Of a DNA stretch of 64,000 nucleotides, positions 30,003 to 42,665 are shown piece after piece. The DNA lies in assembly GCA_026225945.1 (NCBI GenBank), contig JAMJFZ010000086.1, forward strand, positions 62,001 through 126,000, written 5' to 3'. Origin of the DNA: Cricetomys ansorgei. Its lineage: Eukaryota; Chordata; Mammalia; Rodentia; Nesomyidae. The position numbers and the translations under genes were made by a program. Position 1 is the stretch's first letter, and every line of letters starts with the position of its first letter. The notes under the pieces were generated by a model, which made no database searches, was not told the DNA's origin, and saw only the letters and a program-made list of their open reading frames with translations.

Positions 30003-30275
30003 AAAACAGTTTAGCAATGTCTTTTTTTTGAGACAGGGTTTCTCTGTTGTAACCCTGGCTGTCCTGGAACTCACTCTGTAGACCAGGCTGGCCTTGAACT
30101 CACAGAGACCCGCCTGCCTCTGCCTCCCGAGTGCTGGGATGCACTTAGGCGTGCACCACCATCACCTGGCTTTCTTTTTTTTTTTTTTACGAGAGGGTCT
30201 CACTATGTAGCTCTGACTGTCCTGGAACTCACTATAGAAGCTGAGCTAGCCTCAGATTAACAGAGATCCTCCTGT
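30003..30275 (-). mobile_element. Two antisense B1-type SINEs
   Basis: The first (30003-30172) is a well-kept B1 carrying the TTGTAACCCTGGCTG variant. The second (30176-30275) is partial: GAGGGTCTCACTATGTAGCT and CCTGGAACTCACTATAGAAG. Confidence 0.85.
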
Positions 30276-30918
30276 CTCCAGTATCTGAACTAAAAATATC
30301 ATCATATGCATCCAGAACAGAACACTATACCACAGCAAAAATGAATCAACTAGATAGAGCAGAGGTCCCAACATGAACAAAGGCAGAGACGGAAGGCTAG
30401 GTGGGAAACTATCTTTGGAAGAACTGTGTGATTGTTGTGTTTCGGTCTTAAACCACATTGCCCAAAGATCCAAACACTGGTGACAGCATCAATCACTGGG
30501 GAACTGTAAGCTCAGAGAGTGGTCGCCTCTAGCTACTTGGGGTGGGGGTGGGGATGGGGGTGGAGGTAAGGGAACTTCAAGCATGACTGATTGAAAAACA
30601 ACATTTTTTTCTTAAAGGATCCATCTTTGTATTAAGTCTTTTTATCATTTCGTGTGTCTCAAAGATGGTTGAGTAAAGCAAATGGTAAACCCAATAAAAC
30701 CTGAGGAAAGGGTGGGGGAAAGAACTGACTGGTACTGGATCTGGACCATGGTCCCACATTGGCCACCTGAGGAAGACAGAGTGTCATTCTGAAGTGACAG
30801 CGAAAGCTGCCTCTCTCAGTCTCATCCTTCCTTTGTTTTCCCAGTGACACAAACAGCATGCTGGTTTCCCCTCCTGGAGAGGACTGGGTCTGTAGCTGCT
30901 GGCTGCGTGCCAAATGCT

Positions 30919-30920
<2 letters not shown>
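30276..30920. other. Non-coding, no gene seen
   Basis: A G-rich run (GGGGTGGGGGTGGGGATGGG) lies at 30540-30565 and could in principle form a G-quadruplex. The rest is unassigned. Confidence 0.4.

Positions 30921-30965
<45 letters not shown>
30921..30965 (+). repeat. (CA)n microsatellite
   Basis: An uninterrupted CA run, which produces spurious Cys/Val open frames on the minus strand. Confidence 0.95.
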
Positions 30966-30970
<5 letters not shown>

Positions 30971-31550
30971 TACAGAGCCTAGGTGCCAGACCTGGTAACC
31001 ATGGGATCCCCACTCTACATACACACATAACAGATCTGGTAGATGTAACAGCAGAACTGGTTTCCCTGGGAATTGTTAACCTCCCTTGACTGTAATTGTG
31101 GCTATCCCCACCTACAACCAGGGGAGAATGGCGGAGGCACGGGGCTGTTTCCCCTGCCATTCTTGAGCCAGGTGGCCAAGGTCAACAGCAAAATTTTGAG
31201 TATCTCGCCAAAAGGCTCAAGATGCTTGCGTTCCTGCCAGGCAGCTTCATCCGGAGTACTCTTAGCTACTGCTCCAAAGCAGAGAGGGAAAGTGACCCAG
31301 AGTGTCACCAGCAGTGACTGGAAACTTATTACTTGTACATACCGTCTAGGGTTTGGATTTCCTATCCTTAAAATTGGTGCATTGCTGGCGGGGAGATGGG
31401 GGGTGGGGTCTCAAGTTGTGTGTATTTGTGATGAGACTATGGATGATTTTTTTTTTCTTTTGGTTACGGACGTTTTCAAATGTATTGTTTTCTAAAAAAT
31501 ATGGATGTATTTTGTTAATTTTGTATGTTTCTTTTGGGGCTCTTCGGGGG
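30966..31550. other. Non-coding, no gene seen
   Basis: The open frames here (for example 31073-31495 plus, 140 codons) have no recognisable domain, and the end of that frame is T-rich simple sequence. Confidence 0.4.
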
Positions 31551-31552
31551 AG

Positions 31553-31832
31553 GGAGTTCAAGGCAGGTTTCCTCAGTGTAGCCCTGGTTGTCCTGGAACT
31601 TGCTCTGTAGACCAGGCTGGTCTTGAATGCAGAGAACTGCCTGCCTCTGCCTGGATTAAAGGCACGTGCCACCCCCACACCCCTAGCTCCTGTTGATATT
31701 TTTTTTGGTTTTGCTTCCCGCCCCTCAAAGATAAGGTCTTGCTATGTAACTCTAGCTGGCTTGGAATTTGATGCAATCCTCCTGCCTCTACCTTCTTAGT
31801 GCTGGTATTGTAGGTGTACACCATTAAACTAG
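31553..31832 (-). mobile_element. Two antisense B1-type SINEs
   Basis: Copy one (31553-31688) has GTGTAGCCCTGGTTGTCCTG and GTAGACCAGGCTGGTCTTGA. Copy two (about 31705-31832) has AAGGTCTTGCTATGTAACTC and CAATCCTCCTGCCTCTACC. Confidence 0.82.
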
Positions 31833-32034
31833 ATAATTTTTTCTTTTTTGATGGAGAGAACGCTACAGTACAGGTTGTTATGAGGAATAAGGAGACAATG
31901 CAAGGCAAGAGAGAGCATGAACACTAGTTCCCAGTTGCTTCCCGCAGGTGGGAGTGCCCCGCCAACCCTTCCCTCGTACACTCTCCAACACTTTTTGTTC
32001 TGGTGGTGAGAGACTTTTTCCCGCACTCTTCAGA

Positions 32035-32128
32035 ACTCTGGTGGCCACTGGCTACGCGGCTTTGGTTAAGTCACTTAGCCTTCCTGAATCTCAGTCACTT
32101 TGTCTACAAAATGGGAAAATAAACACCT
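32035..32128 (+). mobile_element. MIR SINE fragment
   Basis: TTAAGTCACTTAGCCTTCCT, then GAATCTCAGTCACTTTGTCT, then ACAAAATGGGAAAATAA is the diagnostic MIR core, well kept for an ancient repeat. Confidence 0.75.
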
Positions 32129-32139
32129 ACTCAAAAGAT

Positions 32140-32310
32140 GTTTTCAGATTGGCAAGATGGTTCAGAGGGTAAAGGCTCTTGACACCAAACCTAACAACAG
32201 GCATTTGTCCCCAGGACCCACATAATGGAAGGACAGAACTGAGTCCTGCAAGCCATGTGCACCATGGCACACAAGAATGCAGGAGAGCGGGGAAGAGAGG
32301 GAGAGAAATA
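32140..32310 (+). mobile_element. B3-type SINE
   Basis: GATTGGCAAGATGGTTCAGA, TTGTCCCCAGGACCCACATA and ATGGAAGGACAGAACTGAGT are present, with a purine-rich tail. Confidence 0.82.
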
Positions 32311-33240
32311 GATATATGCACATTTGTAAGTTGCCATACAGGATGGGAGACTGCCTGGCTTACAATAGGTGAGCAATAAATGTCTTCAGGAAAATATTAT
32401 GAAGGAACATAGCGGTGTAACAAAGGCACAGATATTAAGGAAGGAGCCAGACCAGAGAAAGTAGTTGAGTTTAACATAGGAAAACAAGTGCAAGGAACCT
32501 TTGAATGTAATGAAAAGGGTCTGTGAACTTGGGTGGTTATCCAGTGGATTTCAGCAATTCCTTCTAGAACCCAAATAAGCAACAAGCAAAAGCACAGCAG
32601 TAGTAGCTACAACTTTGTCGCTGTAGAAATGACCTCAAAATTATAGTGCTCAGTCGACCCATCTCTCAATCTTGTTGACATTTTAAACAGCGGGATTAAA
32701 TTGTGATTCAATCTAACTGATGGCCCTTATGAGCCGAAATAATTTCTTCTTTGGAGTGAAAAACATCATTATTATATAGAGGCCCATATGCTTCACCAAG
32801 AATCCAAAGGAATTCTTGGCCTGACAGTAATGGCACTCTCCTACTTGGGCCACTGATGGGTGTGACATTGCGCTTGTTTCTCTCAGAGGCACAATCTTTC
32901 CTCTGGGTTACTAGGAGAAAGAAACTAATTCTTGATTGGAAAAGGGTTGGGGACTGTCTTCCTAGTTTTGCCAGAGCAAATATCTGTCTTTCCCAGTTGA
33001 CCAGGTCTCACAGAGGCCTCATTCCTTCCCAAAGGATTCCTCCCATCCACCCCTTCTCTGGTACATAGGGGTCAAAGTGCACTTTCAGTAGGGGAGCCAT
33101 CCAACTCCAGTCTTCAGTGATCACAGCTCAGGAGGATTTGCTGGAAACAGTAACGGTACCTTTTGGCTTTGAGACATTAATGACAGGACCTGGGGCCACA
33201 TGCATGCTTAGGCAAATGATCCACCATTGAGCTAGACTCC
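32311..33240. other. Non-coding, no feature seen
   Basis: Mostly unique-looking sequence upstream of Shisal2a. No exon was recognised. Confidence 0.4.
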
Positions 33241-33244
33241 ATGC

Positions 33245-33385
33245 AAAAGGTTAAGTTTTTGTTCATGTTTGAAATGAGCTCTGTATTGCCAGACTGGCCT
33301 TAACCTCCTGGGCTCAAGCAATCCTCCTGCCTCAGCTTGATGAATAGCTGGGACTACTGGCAGGTGCCATCAAATCTGGCTCCTT
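33245..33385 (-). mobile_element. B1-type SINE, old
   Basis: CAGACTGGCCTTAACCTCCT, CAAGCAATCCTCCTGCCTCA and AATAGCTGGGACTACTGGCA form an antisense, strongly diverged 7SL-type element. Confidence 0.6.
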
Positions 33386-34138
33386 TTTTGTTCATTGTTT
33401 TTGCTTACTTCACAGTGATCCTTAAAGGCATTACCCTCTCAAAACCCGTCCCTGTTCTCGTACATGGATCCCCTCTGTGTCTACAATCCCTGGATTCTCC
33501 TTTGACTGCCCCAGTCCTGTGTTGATTCCTCACTGATCCCACCTTGGTATTTCTCCACCAAACTGTTTCTCACCGGCCAGCCCAGATCTGGCACTCCCAG
33601 GTGCCCAGGTCAGAGGCTTGGTGCAACAGCATCTGTGGAGCTGGCTTAGGGGACCACAGGAAAAGAAGCACAGGGAGAAGCAGGAGGAAGCAGCTGAGCT
33701 TACACCCAGACCCCTTCAGATCCATGATCCCACCCCCAAACGCACACATCAGACTGAAGGAGAGGCATGATGTTAACTATTTTCTACTGTCCACTTCTGT
33801 GAAATTAGAGAGCTAAGGCTCTGAGGAACTGGATAAGTCCTTGATATGCCTGTCTATCCTCTCAGAGTACACTGGGGAAACTGAGACTCTGGAAGCACCT
33901 TCAGGCAGGAATGAGAATGTTGCTCTTTTAGCCTGAGAACAAGTTGTGAAGGTTAGCAGCCTCTAACTGAGGTGTGTGTGTTGAGGGGAGGCTTATTCCT
34001 GGGACAATTGTCCCATTGTCCTTGGCCAATAGCAGAAAGTGCTAATAGGGGTGTGTGTGAACATTGTGGGTGAAAGAGGGAGCAGGAAAGGAAAGAAAAA
34101 GACAGGTTAAAAACCTGGAGACTTTTAAAATATTACTA
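33386..34138. other. Non-coding, MIR-like words near 33850-33895
   Basis: ACTGGGGAAACTGAGACTCT at 33869 is MIR-like. No exon was seen. Confidence 0.4.
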
Positions 34139-34139
34139 G

Positions 34140-34262
34140 AGAGCAGGGTGTGGTGGCACACACCCAGAATCCCAGCATTTGGGAGTTGGAGGCGGGGTCA
34201 TCAAGATGTCAAGGCCAGTGTGGACTGCATGAGGCTCAGTGGAAAAGAGGTTTGCTGAGATC
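34140..34262 (+). mobile_element. B1 SINE, truncated
   Basis: GGTGTGGTGGCACACACCCA, GAATCCCAGCATTTGGGAGT and GATGTCAAGGCCAGTGTGGA are present. The 3' end is degraded. Confidence 0.75.
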
Positions 34263-34469
34263 CAGCAGGCAGCAGGGTTGAAATCCTGTGGGCTCAGGAG
34301 CCTGGACAATGACTTGTCTCTGATCCTCAGCTGCCATTCTAAAAAATAAAAATCCCTGGTCCTCAGGTTGCTTTGCCAGTTAAATGGAGGAAGTGTGTCC
34401 ACCAAGCTCAGAGGACCACCCTCTGCCCGTCGCCTGTGTAGCACACAATGGCCTGAGCAGGGTCCTGGA

Positions 34470-34995
34470 GCCTGGCACGGTGGCAACCTCGCACAGGCGA
34501 GGGCCTCAAACGGCCAGCTTGCCTCCCTGGCCGGGTCGCTGGCCGTCAGGGCATCGCCGAGGGGCGGCTCCCCCCCCCCGGGTCCCTGGCGCGCTCCCCC
34601 CGCCTCCGCACCAGCGCACCTGGCCGCTGGGTCCTGGGCGCCTGGTCCTCACCACGCGCCTCCTTTGCCTCTCGCTGTGCCTCCCTGCGTGCGCCTCCCT
34701 GCCGCTGCCTCTCTCCGGCCAGGCCGGCCCCGGGGGTCTCTCTCGGTCTCCCCGCGTCTCCATAGGTCCCCTCGCTGGTCGCCGCTGTCCCTCTGGTGGC
34801 CCGGGTAGGCGCGATGAGCGGCGCCTGCTCGAGCTATGTGAGCGTGGAGCAGGACTTGGTGCGTGGCTTCAGCTGCCCGTGGCCCGGGGGCGGGGCGGCG
34901 GCAGTCTTTTGCTGTGGCTTCCGTGACCACAAGTACTGCTGCGACGACCCACACAGCTTCTTCCCCTATGAGCACAGCTACATGTGGTGGCTCAG
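34470..34995 (+). promoter_or_regulatory. CpG island over the Shisal2a start
   Basis: The interval is markedly GC-rich, with many CG dinucleotides, G/C-box-like runs (GGGCGGCTCCC near 34562; GGGGGCGGGGCGG near 34884) and no TATA box near the ATG. This is a typical CpG-island promoter. The transcription start is likely somewhere in 34480-34800 but cannot be fixed by eye. Confidence 0.65.
34814..34995 (+). CDS. Shisal2a: Shisal2a (Fam159a), first coding exon, intact
   Basis: SHISAL2A is a small shisa-like single-pass membrane protein with a cysteine-rich N-terminus; its function is poorly known. ATG at 34814 starts MSGACSSYVSVEQDLVRG, followed by the cysteine motif FCCGFRDHKYCCDD and PHSFFPYEHSYMWWL. 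This agrees closely with the family and contains no stop or indel. The exon ends after 60 codons plus two bases at CTCAG, with the donor GTACGG at 34996 (phase 2). The transmembrane segment and the Pro-rich tail are encoded by later exons, which I do not find in the remaining 29 kb. In-frame codons upstream (from 34796) are GC-rich 5' UTR; the ATG chosen matches the conserved N-terminus. Same strand as Gpx7, as in other mammals. Confidence 0.92.
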
Positions 34996-35590
34996 GTACG
35001 GGCCCTAACCCCACCTCGAAGCCCTTCTCCCGCCTCAGCCGCCTCGCCCACCCGCCTCCTGCTAGACCTCCACTTTCACCCAAGTGCCCATCCCTCCAGC
35101 CATCCTAACTCCCCATCGCAGCTACTGACCCCATCGCACCCTGGAAGCCCCATCTGAACTCTTCCTTCATCCTGACCCCAACCATTATGTGGAACCATGC
35201 TCGAACCTGACCCACACTACCCCAGAGTTCTCACTCCGCCCCTTCTCTGAACTTCGTTCTGCCATCTCCCTCAACCCAACCCCAAATCACAAGGCAGCTC
35301 TGACCCTAGCAGCAAACTCTATCTTCAGACACACAGAGGAATCACAAACTCTACCCTAGTCCTCACACAGATGCTCACCCATCTGTTCCAGGGCCCAACC
35401 CCAAACCTTTACGAGCAACCGATTACTACCCCAGGACTGTCACCTGCCCCAGCCTCCACGTCAAGCCTGCCTGCAACCCGCCTCAGCTGTCTGTCTACCC
35501 ACATTTTGGCGGCAATGGGCTTTAGATCTACATCCAACCACAACCTCAACCCTTCATCACAGTGAGAGTCTAACCCTGCCACCTTGGTAC
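34996..35590 (+). other. Shisal2a intron 1, C-rich start
   Basis: C-rich sequence with recurring CCCCA and ACCC words (35030-35560), without repeats or exons. Open frames are compositional. Confidence 0.5.
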
Positions 35591-35591
35591 A

Positions 35592-35643
<52 letters not shown>
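35592..35643 (+). repeat. (TG)n microsatellite
   Basis: A TGTGTG run with TGTATGTATGTATT at its end. It lies just before the change of base composition at 35.7-36 kb. Confidence 0.94.
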
Positions 35644-35649
<6 letters not shown>

Positions 35650-38600
35650 TTTCTGGGAGTCCCAATACCCTGGTAACATAGATGAAGTCTGTCTGACAAG
35701 GTTCCAGACTTCCTGGACAGGGAATTATGGCTCACTAGCCATTTTGCCCCTTTCTTCCCTTTGCTGTAATGGCTACAAAATTCCTTTAATCTGTAATGAC
35801 AATGTTTAGACGTCCTAGTAATATCTGAGCTGGCTGCTGTTTACTGGGAAGGGGGCGCACCCGTTTTTACTCAAAAGTAATTGTCATTGTAAAATACCTT
35901 GCAGGCTTCTAAGTCCTCGCATGTGTAGAGCTATGTATTTATACTGATAGTACATTGTAAAGGCTATTCCTGGTGTGGGTATTGGTCCTCCCAAGAAGAG
36001 TCACGCCTTTAACAGATAGAAGCAAATAGAGCCTAAATAGAGTAAAATAAATATTCACTAAAGAGCAAAAACTGTAAAATAAAAACTTTCTTTGGTGTCT
36101 ACATTGCACCCTGCTCTGTTTGAGGCTGATGTAGATATTATTCCAGCAAACAGTAACATTCAACCAATTATGGGTTTTTGAGTCCAATGTTCTTTCATAG
36201 TAAACAAGATAACCATGAAGTTTGTAAGTCACAGGAGAAAGGACACCCATCTCCTTCTTGGGGATGATCGACTTCTAGGAGTGACTACATCTACAAATCA
36301 AGCAGGTTCCTCTGGAGGCCAGAGCAAGTTCTCCAAATCAAAAAGAACTACACTTAGCTTTTTAAAGCTTTTTACTAGAGCAGTTCTCTCTCTCTTTTCT
36401 GGTGTGTTTATCCCCTGATTATACACATTTGTCAGTCTCTTCCCCTTCTCCTTTTGGTGTGTTTTTTCCACTGGCAAGGTGCATTGTCAGTCTCTCTCTT
36501 GCTCCTTTTTTCTTAATATGTATACTGTTAATTCCCGTATTAAAAATGCTACTGCGCGTATTTTACTACTAAAGAATTCTATGTGTCATTTTAAAGCATG
36601 ATGCTGTGTGCCATTTCCTTGTGTCCCATAGAAGAATGAACTACTCTATTTGTCATTCCTCATTTTTCCTGCACTCCTACTCCCTCCTGTGTAGAGTTTT
36701 TGTGAAACCATTTGTGGAAAAGGCTGGTTCTGTCCACATATATTAATATATGTTCAATAATTATTAAGTTATTTGCAAAGGGAAACCAGCCTTTTCTACA
36801 GATGTGGTCGTGTGGACTCTACTCAGGAAGGGAGTATGGGTGGAAAGGAAATGATGATAGACAAAGAAATAGTTTGTTCCTCTATGGGACCCGATATGGC
36901 ACACTTACACACTTTAAGAAATACACATAATCATAATTTAGAAATAAAAATGCAGGAGTGTTTTGAGAGGAAATTTTTACACTGCTAGAGGAGAATCAAG
37001 CCAGTAGAGCAAATTGTTGCTTGCAAAAACTTCTAAAGGGCCAGCATTCATTTTAGGTATAGAGAGGGTGTTCTGTAATTTCCAGTCTTCTCAGCAGGGT
37101 CTATCCTGGTATGCAGGTGTGATCTAGGATGAAGCCAGCATCATCTCTCCTGTAGCCTGCAAATCTCAAGGTGATTTCAAAGAACACATGAAAGAACATT
37201 TGAGATAAAGTCCCGCCAGTGGTTGGAAGCTCCTTTCAGCTGAATTCAGATCTCCGGGGGTGGATTCATTTTAGATGTGCTAATTTTACTGTTAGCCTGG
37301 AGCATTAACATCTTGCCATCAGGAAGTGCTGTGATATGCTTATGATATGCTTTCTGTATGCAATAGATAACGCTTGCATATGCCAGTACTTAAAGAAAAA
37401 TAACCTGTGAAGTTTTCAGATGAAATGGCTTTATTCCTTTCCCAGCCAACAAGCGCCAACTCTGGTAGGCCATGCAGACATTCTCATTACAGATGAAATT
37501 TCAGAAAAGAAGGGGAGAAATATAGCCGATGAACTAAAATTTCCCTATATAAAGAATCTGGAACTCTGTGAAGGAGACTCTGTTTAGCATCAGGGATATT
37601 CATAGGCCTCAGCAAGTTGCAAATACATATTATTGAAAATATATATTGGATATATATTTAATTTTAACTAAATTGATAAAGAGGTGTATTATGAAAGTCA
37701 TTTTCCACTAAAATTAGATGTTATAATTTTTAATAAATAGTACATTATTGAGCCATAATTTAATATAAAATAAGCCACTTATCTCTTTGCACTGGAAGAA
37801 CTGAGGCTTTTTTCTCCTTGTTAATAAGTTACAGTGGCTGACAGTACAGGCATCACCTATGATTCCTGACTTATATTTTACAATGTTAATTGGGGTACAT
37901 AGAAAAATAACCACTTGAAATATGGGGATAAGCATAATTCACTTAATCTATCCTACAGAAGTTGATTTTCTATCTACAATTTTTGTTTTACTCTCATATA
38001 AAATTTTCAAATACGTGAATATTATATTTTAGCTTAAGTTTATAGCACATGAGCATTGATGATATTTCTGCATTTTAAGGAAGAACTTGATTGAATAGGA
38101 GTAGAAAGAAAAGCAATATAAGTACAGGGATGCTTTCTTCCCCACTTGTTTTTCTGTTAGGAAAACTGGGAATTAGGGCAGTAACAAAATGTAAAGTCAT
38201 AGAAGATAACCATGATGGCAAATATTTGGAGTAGAAAAAGGAAAATTCTGAGAAATTCCAGAGCTATTAATAAAATACAATAAAGTCTATGCAGTATTAG
38301 GAAACAATTTTTACTTCAGAATGTTCTGACTAAGAAATGTGTAAGTTGAAAAACAGTTTACTAAAGAAGTGAGAGAGTTTCCTAGTCCTTTGACGGAAAT
38401 ATGTACAAAATGAAAGAACAGCAGTTGGGAAAAGAGAAATCTATAAATTTAACTAAAAAGATGTAGTCTTCACAATCTGAAATAAACTAGGGTGGTCATT
38501 TTATGAGGACACACACACCTATTTATTGGTATGTGATATTAAATTCACATTAGGATAAAATCATGGGAGACCCACCTAACTATCACTAACTAAAAAGTAA

Positions 38601-40260
38601 CATAGAAGGGACAGGTATCATTATTGAATCCCAAAAATGAAAGATCATATGATTTATCCTGTGTTCTCAAGTATATTAATAGAAAAATGAAAACAATTTA
38701 TTATGAAATAAACATGTAACTTGTCATACTGAGTAGTGAGCTTGTATAGTCCACATCAACATCAAATTTTAAAGAATAGAAGAGATCCTGGTTGTGATTT
38801 TTTGATGTTGACTGCCAGGTAAATGTTTGCATTAATCTAATTGTTTGGAGTAAACATCAACAACAACAAAACACTCAAACAGCCTATTCAGTGCCTGTTA
38901 TACGACATGAGAGTAGATTACTGTCAATCTAGGGTTCTTTGGAAAAGTACTCCTAGAAACCATTTTAGAATTTGTAAGCCTCTTCAAAATTTGCAAGATC
39001 AATCAATACTGAGGAAATTGTCAAAATAATGGTGTTGAAATCAATTTGAGAAAATGAAGCATGCTTCTAATATGGGCATTCCCCCAGAGTTTTCAGTATA
39101 CATGAACCTTGCAGGAAATTATGAAGGTTGGTAATTATGCAGCTGTGACAAATACTGTTGGATCTCAGGGAAAGACCATCTTAATTGGATGCACAAACTG
39201 AGGAACCAATCAAGATAAATTGAAGAGAGTAAAAGTAAAGAAAGTGTGTCTTTCCTCCAGACCATGCAGAATTAATACAAGAAGTTTCTGTTTATCATCT
39301 TTCCTGGATAATGTATTAATTCAAAGACTTATTAGACTTCAAGTGTTTGCCAACTCTCAAAATGAGAGGATTTTAATGAATATAGCATTACATATGACTA
39401 TATTTATGTTTTGTTATATTTTGGGTAATTATGATAAAACATGTGCTCTATTCCTTTGCCACATGGAGTAAGCATTGCCTAGGCTTTTCTATGTTTGTCT
39501 AGGACCTATGAAGGAACATCTCTTCAAAATCCACAGGTAGGCAATAGAAATGCAGTGATCAACATATGCTGGGCCTAAGAGATTATTTGATCCACAGTAG
39601 AAAAATGGTCCAGCATAGCACCATCTACCGTTTGCTCCTAACCATAAACAAATAGCTCAATTGATCCAATTTTGTGCCCATAAATGGTTTAAAGTTTTAG
39701 AGTCCCATAACAGTCAATAGTGATGGGGCAGAATTATTCCTAGGATAAAATTGTTCACTACAGGGATTTATATATGGTGGTGTCTTGTCTTTATTTTATA
39801 CATTACGATTCTCTTTTGATGATTTCTTTGGTATACGAAATAAACATTTCTACATGCTGCATGAGAGGTAGCAAATAGTGGCTATCTCCTCACCTGCTTA
39901 TTACCAGTGTCAGATAGTTCTTTGGCAGAGGAAACACTTGTAATAATATGTAAATCATTCTTGTTAAGAAAAGAGTATCTCAATATTGTGTCAAACATTG
40001 AGGATTTCATACTTACTTAGAAAAAGGAAAGAAATGAACTCCATGTGCACCCAATTGTGTGAGGGTAGAAAATCAATCTGTACCAAATATAAGGAAAGGC
40101 AAAATAGTTGGCAAATTTTAAAATTTTTAACATCATGAAACAAAAATATCATGTATATAGTGATTTAACATGCTGATCAACTACAAAGAATCTTTAATTC
40201 ACAGAAACATGATTGCAGTTGAAGAGAATCCATTGAGTGAAGAACAGTGATAAAAAACTA
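35644..40260. other. AT-rich, SINE-free DNA, no gene seen
   Basis: Compared with the left half there is a sharp rise in A+T, and no B1, B2 or ID element is visible for about 4.6 kb. I searched for the Shisal2a membrane-segment exon and saw none. The open frames are short and AT-driven. Confidence 0.5.
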
Positions 40261-40261
40261 A

Positions 40262-40306
40262 GAGATTTTATTTTATTTTATTTTATTTTATTATTTTATT
40301 TTTTCC
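40262..40306 (+). repeat. (TTTTA)n simple repeat
   Basis: Repeated ATTTT units with one shortened unit. Confidence 0.95.
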
Positions 40307-40591
40307 CTTATGTATTCACAAGGCAAACTATGGACATTTTCCAGGATTTTGGTACTTTGGGAAAAGGAAATAAACTGGCTTTTCTGTCTACAATACATGA
40401 TTTCTAAATTGATATAGTTTCTGGGAAGTGCTAAAACGATTCTAAAATTAGACTAGATTAAGAGATGTTTTAATTTAATGAGATACAGAAAAATTCTGCC
40501 AGACTGTGATTACAGTTTGTTCCTAAATTTACACTTAGTATTTTAGGATACTAAGTGACACTAAAATTATATTTGCATTTCAAAATTATAC

Positions 40592-40740
40592 AACTTAATT
40601 TTTTGACACAGAGTTTCTCTGCTTAACTCTGGCTGTACCGGAAATCATTCTGTAGAGCATGCTGGCCTCAAACTCACAGAGAGCTGCCTTCTTCTGCCTC
40701 CAAAGTGCTGAGATTAAAGGCATGCACCTTTCAGCAACAA
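40592..40740 (-). mobile_element. B1 SINE, the only one recognised right of 36 kb
   Basis: GACACAGAGTTTCTCTGCTT, TCTGTAGAGCATGCTGGCCT and GTGCTGAGATTAAAGGCATG form an antisense, moderately diverged B1. Confidence 0.85.
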
Positions 40741-42425
40741 CCAGTATTTATGGTTACTTGTTGATGATTAATAACTGTATAGATTATGTAACATGAAAGT
40801 ATTGAAAACCAAGCTTGGGGATAAAAACATAGATCCTGCATATACATCTTAGACTTTGTTTCTATTATCACTTTTTATATACTGTTATCTGTCCATCTAT
40901 TGATAAACTTTTCCTTTTAACAAAACAATGTGTTGTATCTTCTCTATTACTTTTGAATTAGTTACAGGATGGAATGCATATGTCTAAAATAAAAAAATGA
41001 AAACGTAGAAGAATGATCTTCCATAGACCATAAAATGGTAATATTTCATGTTATTGACAATCAGCCTAATTAATATTCATAATGCTGAATGGGTAATATA
41101 AGAACAGAAATGTCAATAAAATCAATGACATCGCCTCTTTAAATGCACTTGAATTTACCAGAAGAAAAATGTTGAGAATAACAAAATTCACATGGAGGAA
41201 AAAAGGTCCATTAATATCCCAAGCAATAGTAAACTTAAAAAAAAAAAGAGAATTTCACAATAAATTTTAATTTGAAGCAACCTGACTGGTTTATTGAGTG
41301 ACGTAAAATTTAAGGATATGCAAAACATAAAATTACACAAAAAAACCAATTTATTTAAAGATTCAAAGACACACACATACAAACACAGATAATTTGCACT
41401 TAAATTATATATAAATATTTCCATTGGTTTTCAATTGGTTTATTTAGATTTGTGGAACATAGGTAGATGAAATATTTTATTCCTATATTGACTAGGTTTT
41501 CAGATGTTCAACTAAATTCTAACTGAAGAGTGATATATCTTCACAGTCATACACGAGTAAGTACGTTTTAATCAGAACCACATTTTTGGAAATGAGGTTC
41601 TGAATGCAATAACAGCAAGCTTGAGAAATGAAAATATCCACATGAAAATCAACAGGGTACTTGACCCTTCCTGATTTTCAATCCACTTTTCCAAAAGTAT
41701 AAAACAAATTCAAAAACATGAGATATAAACTATGATAGGTGCCACAATGGTGAATTTCCTCCTTATTAGTAATTCCAGGGATAGCATAGATAACACATTT
41801 GTAAAAACTTCCAATAATTTTTCCATTAAGATGGCCTGTCTGTATCTCAAATAATATTCTCTCCCAAACTCATTTTTTATGGACTCTCTGCTTTAGTCCT
41901 ACAATTTCAAAACAGGAATCTGCGCATATATCTTGCTCATATATACACCTATAAAATATGTTCAACATTCTCTGCCCAGCTGAATGGTATCTAGGATCTC
42001 CCCAAAGCTGGTAGATTTATTAAATGTATCCAGAGTTCTAAAATTCAGAATTGCAAAGTTTATAGAAAGTACCTTTTCCCAGTGCACCATGGGAAGACCA
42101 TTTCTGTGAACATAGGTACTTGATTTTTATCAGCAATCATTCCTTGCTTTGTGGCTACATGTTCCCAATTTTTACAAACTTGACATTCAGATTTTATCTC
42201 TGTATTTATCACTGTGATATGTATTTTCTCATTTAAATATCCAAGCGACCATACTTTGCTGTACAGATCTTACTTTGATTATTTGGGTCATCTCTTTTTC
42301 TTCCTGCCAACTTGGCCAAAGGCTTATCTACCTGTCTTCTTTATGATATTAATGAATCAACTGTAATATGCAGAATTAGACTACCCTGGGTAAAAGTCCC
42401 CTTATTTGTTGTCCAATGTTGAGTT
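40741..42425. other. AT-rich, no gene seen
   Basis: No repeat family was recognised with confidence. The open frame at 41188-41424 minus is AT-rich and has no domain. Confidence 0.4.
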
Positions 42426-42429
42426 CTCA

Positions 42430-42665
42430 ACACTGAAGCAATATATACAATCAACAAAAACAGATTAACTATGTTGTATGAAAATATTTTATATACACAT
42501 GTGTAGGCATTATGTATATATATGTAACAATAACAACCAATAAAGACAGGATACCAATTGGAGAATAAAGGGGATATGAGAGAAGTTTGATGGACAGGAG
42601 TGGCTTGATGGAGGAAAGAGTATGTGAAAAGTAACTTAATAGTATTTAACTTAAAAAATGCAAGA
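42430..42665 (+). mobile_element. LINE-1 3' UTR end
   Basis: GCAATATATACAATCAACAA, an ATATATATGT stretch, AACAATAACAACCAATAAAG and a purine-rich GGAGAATAAAGGGGATATGA block are typical of the rodent L1 3' terminus. Confidence 0.6.

Noticed and set aside
34384..34926. 180-codon open frame on the + strand overlapping Shisal2a
   Set aside because: It is a by-product of high GC in the CpG island, in a different frame from the conserved Shisal2a start.
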